Assembly (NCBI RefSeq): GCF_019331795.1
Contig: NZ_JAHPZL010000008.1
Coordinates: forward strand, 675,104 to 739,103
Length of the DNA stretch: 64,000 bases
From: Austwickia sp. TVS 96-490-7B
GTDB taxonomy: Bacteria; Actinomycetota; Actinomycetes; Actinomycetales; Dermatophilaceae
Reading direction: 5' to 3'
The position numbers were made by a program, and so were the translations under genes. Positions 55,568-63,039 of the stretch are shown piece after piece. Numbering within the stretch: position 1 is the first letter of the stretch; every line of letters starts with the position of its first letter. The notes beneath the pieces were generated by a model. That model did not search any database. It was not told where the DNA came from and was given only the letters and a program-made list of their open reading frames with translations.

Positions 55568-56803
55568 TCAGTACAACGGCAGATGAGAATCCACATCGTC
55601 ACGCCAGGCCCCTAGGCCCCCTGCAAGATTCATAGCCGAGGTGTAGCCAGCGGCCCGGAGCGCGGCCACCGCTTTGGCCGATCTGACCCCAGACCGGCAA
55701 TAGACCACCACCGTCGCGTCGAGCGGGACCTCCGGCAGGGTCGGGTCGGCAAGCACCTGCCCTAGCGGTCGCCACAGAGCACGCCGGGCCGGCAAAGTCA
55801 CCACTTCTCGTTCCGTAGATTCCCGTACGTCGAGAAGCACCACATCGGTGGAGTCCACGAGGCGAGCCGCAGTGCGGGCGTCCACATGCGGGAGATCGGT
55901 TGGCTCTGCTGTCGCTGACAGTGTCGACACGGTCCCCGCATCCCCATCTGCCACCACGCCACAGGTCAGCGGGTCATCTCGAAGCACCACGGTGGCGTTG
56001 GGGCCACAGGATGGACAGTCTGGACGGGACGAAAGCCGCACCTGCCCCACCGTCGCCGCTAATGCGTCGTACACCATCATCCGACCCACCAGAGGTTCCC
56101 CGATGCCGAGCAGGATCTTGACGACCTCAGTGGCCTGCCAAGTCCCAATCACACCAGGCAGGACCCCCAACACCCCACCTTGCTCGCAGGACGGCACCAG
56201 GCCTGGAGCCGGAGGTCGGGGGAAGACACACCGGTAACACGGCCCCTTCCCCGGCCACCACACACTGACCTGTCCATCAAAGCGAGAGACCGCACCCCAC
56301 ACCAGCGGGCGCCCCACCACAACGCACGCATCGGACAACAGATATCGAGTCGGGAAATTATCGGTGGCGTCAACAACGACGTCATACGCCGCCACCACCT
56401 GCGCAGCGCGTTCTGCGGTCAGTCGCCACGGATGCGCGACCACCTGCACTTCCGGATTGATCTGCGCGATCCGATCCGCAGCGGACTCGACCTTGGCTCT
56501 GCCCACATCGGCGGTGCTGTGCACGACCTGACGTTGCAGATTCGACCGGTCGACGACATCATCATCGACCACACCGACGGTGCCCACCCCAGCCGCCGCC
56601 AGATAGGTCAATACCGGACTACCCAGGCCACCCGCCCCCACCACCAACACCCGGGCAGCGCGCAACCGCATCTGACCGGCCACCCCCACATCGGGCAACA
56701 ACAAGTGACGGGCATAACGGCTGCGCTCAGCGGCACTGAGCTGCCCTGACTCTGGGTTTCCGTCCCCCACCGCGACGTGCCCACCGACACCATGCTGCTC
56801 CAT
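55568..56803 (-). CDS. moeZ: Adenylyltransferase/sulfurtransferase MoeZ (MoeB plus rhodanese)
   Basis: A 411-residue two-domain protein. The E1-like MoeB domain (about 1-285) has nucleotide motif VVGAGGLGSPVLTYLAAAG, DDDVVDRSNLQRQ, the catalytic VVDATDNFPTRYLL, and zinc Cys pairs CYRC and CPSC. A C-terminal rhodanese domain (about 300-410) has the persulphide loop VYCRSGVRSAK. It adenylates and thiolates MoaD- and CysO/ThiS-like carriers, linking to moaE at 38078. Corresponds to Rv3206c. Divergent from the TetR gene across 129 bp. Confidence 0.94.
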   Translation of the reverse strand: MEQHGVGGHVAVGDGNPESGQLSAAERSRYARHLLLPDVGVAGQMRLRAARVLVVGAGGLGSPVLTYLAAAGVGTVGVVDDDVVDRSNLQRQVVHSTADVGRAKVESAADRIAQINPEVQVVAHPWRLTAERAAQVVAAYDVVVDATDNFPTRYLLSDACVVVGRPLVWGAVSRFDGQVSVWWPGKGPCYRCVFPRPPAPGLVPSCEQGGVLGVLPGVIGTWQATEVVKILLGIGEPLVGRMMVYDALAATVGQVRLSSRPDCPSCGPNATVVLRDDPLTCGVVADGDAGTVSTLSATAEPTDLPHVDARTAARLVDSTDVVLLDVRESTEREVVTLPARRALWRPLGQVLADPTLPEVPLDATVVVYCRSGVRSAKAVAALRAAGYTSAMNLAGGLGAWRDDVDSHLPLY

Positions 56804-56932
56804 GCCGGGAGGCTACCTGGCTAGGATGGACGACACCGCGTCGGGCATGCCCTGGCTCACCCGAACGCGCCCGCCGCGTAGTCGCGGCACACACACCTGG
56901 ACTCCAGGGACATCGTCGGGGAGGGAACTGAC

Positions 56933-57589
56933 GTGAACACCTATGTGGACCACCCGGGACCGGGTCGAGGCACCCGATTGTCCCGGCCTGCCCGCAGAGC
57001 AATGCTGCTTCAAGCCGCGCAGGAGGTTTTCGTCTCCGCCGGATATCACGCTGCGGCAATGGATGAAATCGCCGAACGGGCCGGGGTGAGCAAACCTGTC
57101 CTCTACCAGCATTTCCCCGGCAAGATGGAGTTATACCTGGCCTTGCTAGATGATGCCAACGAGCAGCTCATGGCCACCGTGCTCAGCGCGCTGCAAAGCG
57201 CTTCCACCAACGTCGACCGGGTTGCCGCAACCATGGACGCGTACTTCGGTTTTGTCGCCCGCGAACGTACGCCGTACCGGCTGGTCTTCGAATCAGACCT
57301 GGTCAATGACCCCGCCGTACGAGACCGTCTCGAAACGGTAGAGAACGCGATCGCGGAGGCCATCGCCCCGCTGATGCAGGAACAAACCAGTTACACCCCG
57401 GACGAAGCCTTGCTGCTGGCGATGGGAGTGGTGGGCATGGCCCAACAGTCAGCCCGGTTCTGGCAATCCCGTCGTACGGAAATCCCTCAGGATGCCGCAG
57501 CACGACTCATCGCCTCCCTAGCTTTTAAAGGCATCAAACGGTTGCCGCGGGACCACGAAGAGATAGCCCAAGTCTTCGCTGCGGACTGA
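56933..57589 (+). CDS. TetR-family transcriptional regulator
   Basis: A 218-residue TetR protein, positional counterpart of Rv3208. The N-terminal DNA-binding helix-turn-helix is VFVSAGYHAAAMDEIAERAGVSKPVLYQHFPGKMELY (about 35-70). The all-helical C-terminal ligand domain includes FVARERTPYRLVFESDLVNDPAV and LLAMGVVGMAQQSARFW. GTG start at 56933. No operator is obvious in the 56804-56932 gap. It heads a run of plus-strand genes with DUF3107. Confidence 0.9.
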   Translation: MNTYVDHPGPGRGTRLSRPARRAMLLQAAQEVFVSAGYHAAAMDEIAERAGVSKPVLYQHFPGKMELYLALLDDANEQLMATVLSALQSASTNVDRVAATMDAYFGFVARERTPYRLVFESDLVNDPAVRDRLETVENAIAEAIAPLMQEQTSYTPDEALLLAMGVVGMAQQSARFWQSRRTEIPQDAAARLIASLAFKGIKRLPRDHEEIAQVFAAD

Positions 57590-57746
57590 CCTCCAGCGAC
57601 CACCCCCGCAGCGATCCCGCTAGTGCAGATGACCACGGACGAGCCAAGGCCAGGACGAATGTGCCAGCACTGTCGGGGGATACTGGGCTCGACCACTGTG
57701 GCTCCATCCCGGACCGGGTTGGAGCGCGACGAAAGGAACGAACGAC

Positions 57747-57971
57747 GTGGAGATCCGCATCGGCGTCCAGCACTGCAGCCGCGAGCTCAGCTTCGAGTCC
57801 GAGCAGAGCCCTCAGGAGATCGAGGCGGCGCTCGCCGATGCCACGGCGACAGGTGCTGTGTTGCGCCTCGTCGACGCTAAGGGGTCGATCGTGTGTGTGC
57901 CCAGCTCTTCGATCGGATACGTCGAGATCGGCGCGCCCCGTCGGGGCGGTGTGGGTTTCGGCATGCTCTGA
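57747..57971 (+). CDS. DUF3107-family small protein (Rv3208A/TB9.4-like)
   Basis: A 74-residue protein opening with MEIRIGVQHCSRELSFESEQ and containing a KGSIVCVPSSSIGYVEIG block. The size, start and position after TetR match the actinobacterial DUF3107 family. The function is unknown. GTG start with SD AAAGGAA, 9 nt away. Two strong hairpins follow. Confidence 0.9.
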   Translation: MEIRIGVQHCSRELSFESEQSPQEIEAALADATATGAVLRLVDAKGSIVCVPSSSIGYVEIGAPRRGGVGFGML

Positions 57972-58001
57972 GCGGCCTGTCCCCTGGTGGCGTCACCGAC
58001 C

Positions 58002-58044
58002 GCCGGGGTGGTATCTGGGACATCCTCTCGAATACCACCCCGGC
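58002..58044 (+). terminator. Hairpin 1 after DUF3107
   Basis: A 13-bp perfect stem (GCCGGGGTGGTAT / ATACCACCCCGGC) with a 17-nt loop lies 30 bp after the DUF3107 stop. No T-run. Probably the transcript end or a processing barrier. Confidence 0.65.
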
Positions 58045-58053
58045 GTCGTGGCA

Positions 58054-58089
58054 ATCCCAGCGGAGCAGACCAGTCTGCCCCGCTGGGAT
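58054..58089 (+). repeat. Hairpin 2, near-perfect 17-bp palindrome
   Basis: ATCCCAGCGG-A-GCAGAC-CA-GTCTGC-C-CCGCTGGGAT: two nested perfect stems (10 and 6 bp) separated by one A.C mismatch and closed by a 2-nt loop. It lies nine bases after hairpin 1 and 159 bp before the next gene. It may be a second terminator or a protein-binding palindrome. Confidence 0.65.
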
Positions 58090-58248
58090 GAAGGTACCGC
58101 TGATCCCATCTGATGACCGTTCGCACGAACGGATCTGCCACTCAGCCCGTGACGGGGTGAGAGAGGTGTGGCATCGGTCGCGGGGGGTATGGCACATCCT
58201 GTGGTGCGGCGATTCCGTGCCGCAGTGTCAATGAAGGAGATTGTGACA

Positions 58249-58512
58249 GTGCTCAACCTCATCAGCGCCATCGTCGCCGGCGCTATCATCGGCGGGCTTG
58301 CACGGCTGGTCATGCCTGGACGGCAAAACATCTCGTTGCTCATGACCATCATCCTGGGCATCCTCGGATCGGCGGTGGGATCGTGGGTGTTGACCTCGGT
58401 GCTGCGCGTCGGGGACCCGGGCAGTTTCAGCCTGATCGGCCTGATCACCGGTGTGGCCTGCGCCGCGGGACTCATCACGCTGTACCTGAACATCACCCGT
58501 CGTCGCGGCTGA
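58249..58512 (+). CDS. GlsB/YeaQ/YmgE-family stress-response membrane protein
   Basis: An 87-residue transglycosylase-associated (GlsB/YeaQ) protein with three hydrophobic segments: LNLISAIVAGAIIGGLARLVMPG, then ISLLMTIILGILGSAVGSWV, then LIGLITGVACAAGLITLYL. I chose GTG 58249 because AAGGAGA lies 8 nt before it; GTG 58243 or ATG 58231 are possible but badly spaced. The family is linked to envelope or acid stress; mechanism unknown. Confidence 0.85.
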   Translation: MLNLISAIVAGAIIGGLARLVMPGRQNISLLMTIILGILGSAVGSWVLTSVLRVGDPGSFSLIGLITGVACAAGLITLYLNITRRRG

Positions 58513-58533
58513 CGTCGACCCATGAGCAGTGAA

Positions 58534-58576
58534 GGACGACGGGTCCTGACGCAACAGGATTCGGGGCCCGTCGTCC
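58534..58576 (+). terminator. Hairpin between glsB and the DEAD-box helicase gene
   Basis: A 10-bp inverted repeat (GGACGACGGG / CCCGTCGTCC) with a 23-nt loop starts 21 bp after the glsB stop. The remaining 58577-58772 leader of the helicase shows no other clear element. Confidence 0.5.
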
Positions 58577-58772
58577 TGCCGGGGTAGCATCGAAGATGAC
58601 ATTCGGTGCCCGATCGGCTTGACGAACCGTCCATGTGGGACGCAGCGCAGACTTTCTGAAGACCTCCGATCGGCCCAGCACGCCCGTGCCGACTGCCCGG
58701 CGTACGACGTCTCTTCCCGTGCGACGCGGAGACGCCCCGGCAGCCCTTTGACGGGCCCGATCGAGAGACGAC

Positions 58773-60335
58773 ATGAGCACAGAACTCACTGATGACCTGG
58801 CACACGACCTTCCCACCATCGACGGTGGCGACAATCCGACGGTAGCCCCGGACACCAGCTTCGCCAGTTTTGGCGTGCACGCCGACATCGTGACGGCTTT
58901 GGCTGATCACGGCATCGTCACCCCGTTCCCCATTCAAGCTATGACCCTCCCGGTGGCCTTAGGTGGCCACGACATCATCGGTCAAGCCAAGACAGGCACC
59001 GGCAAGACCTTGGGGTTTGGCGTTCCTCTCTTGGACAAGATCGTCGCGCCGATTGACCCCGGATACGCCGACCTGGACTATCCCGGCCGCCCACAGGCCT
59101 TGGTCGTCGTCCCCACGCGTGAGCTGGCAGTCCAAGTGGGCACGGACCTTGGCAAAGCGGCTGCCAAACGGGGCATCCGCGTCGAATGCATTTACGGCGG
59201 TCGGGCTTTCGAGCCGCAGATTGCCGCATTGACTCGCGGTGTCGACGTGGTCGTGGGGACGCCCGGCCGTCTCATCGACCTGACCCAGCAACGCCACCTC
59301 AACCTGCATTCAGTGCGCACCGTGGTCCTCGACGAGGCTGACGAGATGCTTGACCTCGGTTTCTTGCCTGATGTGGAGCGCCTCCTCGGTCAAACTCCCA
59401 CGTCCCGCCAAACGATGCTTTTCTCAGCGACCATGCCAGGCGCTGTGGTGTCCTTGGCCCGGCGATACATGACTCAACCGACGCACATTCGGGCGATGGC
59501 TGCCGGGGACGAAGGAAGCACCGTCTCAGCGATCGAGCAGTTCATTTACCGAGCCCATGCGATGGACAAAGTCGAGATGGTCAGTCGGATCTTGCAGGCT
59601 CAGGGCCGCGGCTTGACGATCATCTTCACCCGCACCAAACGCACCGCGGCGAAAGTGGCTGAGGAACTCACCGACCGCGGGTTCGCAACGGCAGCGCTCC
59701 ACGGAGATCTAGGTCAGGGCGCCCGCGAGCAGGCGATGCGCGCCTTCCGTAATGGCAAAGTCGATGTCTTGGTCGCCACAGATGTCGCTGCGCGCGGAAT
59801 CGACGTGGACAACGTCACCCATGTCATCAATTTCCAGTGCCCTGAAGACGAAAAGACGTATCTGCACCGCACCGGCCGGACAGGTCGGGCCGGTCAGACC
59901 GGGGTGGCTGTCACCCTCGTTGACTGGGACGATCTGCCCCGATGGACTCTCATCAATAAGGCCCTTGACCTGGGCATCACCGAACCGATAGAGACGTACT
60001 CCAGCAGTGAGCACCTCTACGCTGACTTGGACATCGCCCCGTCAGTCACCGGTCGGTTGCCCCGCACAGCGCGGGTGCGTGCCGGATTGCGCGCCGAACG
60101 CATCGAAGACCTCGGGGAGACCGGGGCGTCAGCGGGCAAAGGCCGCAGCCAACGGAGCGGACGACGTCAGAGCAGCTCCCACGATGGCAAAGCTGCTGAC
60201 ACCTCAGCTGATCGTCGCAAGGGCAGCACCAACGACACTGAAGGAGAGCGGCGCCCACGGCGGCGTCGACGTACCCGCGGTGGAGTCACGGTCAGTGACG
60301 CAGCCGCCGCGGACACCGCGGGTTCGCAGAGCTGA
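58773..60335 (+). CDS. DEAD-box ATP-dependent RNA helicase (RhlE-like)
   Basis: A 520-residue RNA helicase, positional counterpart of Rv3211. Q motif region FPIQAMTLP, motif I AKTGTGKT, PTRELA (Ia), VLDEADEML (II), FSATMPG (III), IIFTRTKRTAAKVAEEL (IV), ATDVAARGID (V) and HRTGRTGRAG (VI) are all intact. The tail (about 435-520) is a basic, low-complexity RNA-binding-type extension (RRPRRRRRTRGG). Family roles include ribosome assembly, RNA decay and cold adaptation. It ends 3 bp from the convergent nuclease gene. Confidence 0.94.
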   Translation: MSTELTDDLAHDLPTIDGGDNPTVAPDTSFASFGVHADIVTALADHGIVTPFPIQAMTLPVALGGHDIIGQAKTGTGKTLGFGVPLLDKIVAPIDPGYADLDYPGRPQALVVVPTRELAVQVGTDLGKAAAKRGIRVECIYGGRAFEPQIAALTRGVDVVVGTPGRLIDLTQQRHLNLHSVRTVVLDEADEMLDLGFLPDVERLLGQTPTSRQTMLFSATMPGAVVSLARRYMTQPTHIRAMAAGDEGSTVSAIEQFIYRAHAMDKVEMVSRILQAQGRGLTIIFTRTKRTAAKVAEELTDRGFATAALHGDLGQGAREQAMRAFRNGKVDVLVATDVAARGIDVDNVTHVINFQCPEDEKTYLHRTGRTGRAGQTGVAVTLVDWDDLPRWTLINKALDLGITEPIETYSSSEHLYADLDIAPSVTGRLPRTARVRAGLRAERIEDLGETGASAGKGRSQRSGRRQSSSHDGKAADTSADRRKGSTNDTEGERRPRRRRRTRGGVTVSDAAAADTAGSQS

Positions 60336-60338
60336 CCG

Positions 60339-61229
60339 TCACGGGGAGGAGGGTGTGAGCTGGCCCGTCGCTGGCTGATCGTCCTCCTCCCCCACCAGCC
60401 CGGCCCAGTCGCTTTTTGCTGGAAGGTACGCCGCCCCTTCCGGGCAGTGTTGTTGCATATCGCACCACGCACACAGTGGGGACAACCGAGGCGTCAAGAG
60501 TGATGCTTCCCGGCCTTCTTCTTCGAATGCCGTGGCAGCTCGCCGGAGATCCTCAGTGATCGAATCTGCTTCGTCGATCTTGCGTTGCAACGATGCGTCG
60601 GTGTGTTCGTGGACAGCGATGGTGCCGGTGGGGATGTGGTGAAGTTCGACCCGGGTGCACGGCCGCCGAAATACGCGAGCCGCCCCGACCGCATATAGAG
60701 CTAACGCTGAGGACAGTCTGGCGTCGTCATCTGTGGGAGGCTGTCGCCCTGTCTTATAGTCCACGACGACTAGTTCGCCGTCGCGGTCGTCCAGCCGGTC
60801 GATGCGGCCACTGAACGCCAGCGACTGAGTCGTGAAGGACACCGTGCGTTCCACTCCAGCAGGGCGAGAGTCTCGCATCGATCCAATGCTGCGCAAATAG
60901 GCCGAGACCTGCCACGCCACTCGAGCCCGCCACCGCATGGACTGCTCAGCGTCACGAAACCCGGTGTCATGCCACGCCTGGGACACCAGATCAGTCACCA
61001 GCTGGGGAGTCCGGGAGGACGGTTCCACGTCCCAGAAGTCACGCAAAACGTCATGGGTGATCGTGCCTACCGTCGTGTGCGCCCGTTGTGGTCGCGCTTT
61101 CGGTCGTGGCCGGTCCAGGTAGCGGAACCGGTATTGGCGTGGGCAATCCAACCACGTGTTCATCCGGCTGGGACTAGCCGATACCAACCGTCGAGGCATC
61201 CCCGCCAACAGGGATTGATCTGGTGTCAT
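60339..61229 (-). CDS. RecB-like PD-(D/E)XK nuclease with Fe-S cluster motif
   Basis: A 296-residue stand-alone nuclease domain. The first Cys is in SPSRMNTWLDCPRQYRFRYL, the nuclease core is FSGRIDRLDDRDGELVVVDYKTGRQ, QxxxY-like helix LSSALALYAVGAARV, and the last three Cys are LCAWCDMQQHCPEG. This Cys-nuclease-Cys3 plan is that of Cas4/AddB-like Fe-S exonucleases. No CRISPR genes are nearby. The ATG at 61229 overlaps the marC stop (TGATG). Confidence 0.9.
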   Translation of the reverse strand: MTPDQSLLAGMPRRLVSASPSRMNTWLDCPRQYRFRYLDRPRPKARPQRAHTTVGTITHDVLRDFWDVEPSSRTPQLVTDLVSQAWHDTGFRDAEQSMRWRARVAWQVSAYLRSIGSMRDSRPAGVERTVSFTTQSLAFSGRIDRLDDRDGELVVVDYKTGRQPPTDDDARLSSALALYAVGAARVFRRPCTRVELHHIPTGTIAVHEHTDASLQRKIDEADSITEDLRRAATAFEEEGREASLLTPRLSPLCAWCDMQQHCPEGAAYLPAKSDWAGLVGEEDDQPATGQLTPSSP

Positions 61230-61849
61230 CAGTTGGCTCCGTGGACAAAACCAACGACACCGTCGGCCATCATCTGGACAGCAATCGCGGCGCACAGCAG
61301 CCCGGCGATCCGGCTGACCAAGGTAGTTCCGCCTTCGCCGAGCAGCCGGTGGATCGCCCCGGCATACCGCATGGACAAATACACCACCAGCATGGACGCC
61401 GCCAACGCCGCAATGATCGACACCTGCTGCCCCATCGTCCCGGCACGCTGCATCGCCACCATGATCGTCACGATCACGCCGGGACCAGCAAACAGCGGCA
61501 CCGCTAATGGCACCAACGCGATATGGGTCCGTCCCACTTCGGCCTTGTCATCTTCTTTCCCCAGCAGCAGTTCCAGGCCGATGAGCAACAGCAGCAGCCC
61601 CCCAGAGACCTGCAATGCAGGCACGGAAATTTTCAGATATTCCAGGATCTGTCGACCCAGCAAAGCAAAGGTCAGCAGCACGCCAAAGGCCACCGTGGTC
61701 GCCCGAGCAGCCACTGCCAACCGTTCTTGCCGTTTGAAGGACTTCGTCAGTCCCAAAAACACTGGCAACGCCCCCGGCGGATCCAGAATCACCAATAAAC
61801 TCACAAAAACCGATCCAAAAAAACTGACATCAAAAGCCACGGCCGTCAC
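61229..61849 (-). CDS. MarC-family integral membrane protein
   Basis: A 206-residue membrane protein with six hydrophobic segments. Family motifs are VSLLVILDPPGALPVFLGLT near the N-terminus and PLAVPLFAGPGVIVTIMV in the middle. MarC proteins were once linked to multiple antibiotic resistance, but function is unsettled. It lies 13 bp after the PHP gene and is coupled to the nuclease gene, so the three form an operon. Confidence 0.9.
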   Translation of the reverse strand: MTAVAFDVSFFGSVFVSLLVILDPPGALPVFLGLTKSFKRQERLAVAARATTVAFGVLLTFALLGRQILEYLKISVPALQVSGGLLLLLIGLELLLGKEDDKAEVGRTHIALVPLAVPLFAGPGVIVTIMVAMQRAGTMGQQVSIIAALAASMLVVYLSMRYAGAIHRLLGEGGTTLVSRIAGLLCAAIAVQMMADGVVGFVHGAN

Positions 61850-61862
61850 TGCCCTCCCCCGT

Positions 61863-62777
61863 TCATGGCTGAAGCACCGGGATCGCAGTGGGCCGGGAAA
61901 TCAGCTGCTCGTACGCCGTGCGATCAGTGACACACTGCGCCAGCCTGTGCGGTTTGCCCGTGCCGTGATAGTCACTGGACCCCGTCGCGACCAGCCCACA
62001 CACCCGGGCGATATCTTCAGCATGAGCCACCTGGTCAGGTGTGTGATCAGGGTGGTGAGTCTCCAGTCCGACCAGGCCATGTTCGACCATTTCTTCGATG
62101 ACGTCGTCGGCAACCACCCGACCCCGCACCGCAGCACATGGATGAGCCAACACTGGTATCCCTCCCGCCTCGATGATCAACTGCAACGCCTCCACCGTGG
62201 TCAATGCGTGATGGGGGACGACGTACGGCGACCCGTCGTACAAGAACCGGCGGAAAGCCTCCGCTCGATCCTGAACCACCCGAAGAGTGACCAATGTGTC
62301 AGCAATATGGGGACGACCAATGGTGGCCCCCGCCGGAACATGCGATGCCACATCATCCATGGTGATCGGCAAATCCGCAGCAAGCGCCTCGACGATACGC
62401 CTCGCACGATCGTGTCGACTACGACGCATCTTGGCGAGGCGATCCTGCAACGGCTGATACGTCGGGTCGTGCAGATAGCCCAGGATATGCACCGAGATAT
62501 CGGATGTTGATGCCGTTGGTCGTGCGGGGGTAGCGCCAGGCGAGGGTGTGCTCTGAGCCGCTCGGGAGCCGTCGACCCGGCAGGTCACTTCAATTCCTCT
62601 GACCACGGTGACACCGCGATGCATCGCTGCCTCTTCGGCCGCAGCCCAGCCGTCAGTGGTGTCATGGTCAGTGAGTGCCACCACGTCCACGCCTGCTGCG
62701 GCGGCGGCGGCGATCAACTGCGCCGGACTGTCAGTGCCATCGCTGGCGGTGGAATGAGTATGAAGGTCGATGAGCAC
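61863..62777 (-). CDS. PHP-domain phosphoesterase
   Basis: A 304-residue polymerase/histidinol-phosphatase-fold protein. Metal motifs: DLHTHSTASDGTDSP, LTDHDTTDGWAAAEEA, VRGIEVTC, AHPCAA and GSSDYHGTG. The closest functional model is the 3',5'-nucleoside bisphosphate phosphatase (YciV/RnaAM) type, which clears pAp and short 5'-RNA. It is first gene of the PHP-marC-nuclease operon. The promoter should lie within 62778-63039. Confidence 0.88.
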   Translation of the reverse strand: MLIDLHTHSTASDGTDSPAQLIAAAAAAGVDVVALTDHDTTDGWAAAEEAAMHRGVTVVRGIEVTCRVDGSRAAQSTPSPGATPARPTASTSDISVHILGYLHDPTYQPLQDRLAKMRRSRHDRARRIVEALAADLPITMDDVASHVPAGATIGRPHIADTLVTLRVVQDRAEAFRRFLYDGSPYVVPHHALTTVEALQLIIEAGGIPVLAHPCAAVRGRVVADDVIEEMVEHGLVGLETHHPDHTPDQVAHAEDIARVCGLVATGSSDYHGTGKPHRLAQCVTDRTAYEQLISRPTAIPVLQP

Positions 62778-63039
62778 AATCCTCAGCCTAGGTGATCTGC
62801 TGTTTCGCAGGTGTCGAATGAGGCGGTCGTGCCGACGGCTGAGGTCCTCTCCGACTCGACGGGCACTCCCCTAGTCGGTGGGGACGTGCCGTCCTGGTGG
62901 GTGGCATGGCACCCACCGGTCCGTTGTCCCCCACGCGGTCGATACTCGTCCGCCACGTGTCCGCTCCAGGGAGGAGGCAGTCCCGCAATGCATAGTCACG
63001 TCGCCAGCATCCCGCGTGGATAAAGAACGCCCACCATAG
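62778..63039. promoter_or_regulatory. Intergenic region between PHP gene and mesaconyl-CoA hydratase gene
   Basis: A 262-bp stretch without a supported gene. It contains an 8-bp hairpin GGTGGGTG / CACCCACC (62896-62917, 6-nt loop) that may terminate the upstream minus-strand gene. It should also contain the PHP operon promoter, which I could not locate. Confidence 0.5.

Noticed and set aside
60339-61229. Cas4 of a CRISPR-Cas locus
   Set aside because: The Fe-S nuclease layout is Cas4-like, but no cas genes or repeat array occur in the window; a stand-alone RecB-like nuclease is the simpler reading.
60969-62510. 513-codon plus-strand ORF over marC and the PHP gene
   Set aside because: Composition is that of an antisense shadow, without recognisable motifs, while both minus-strand genes have clear family signatures.
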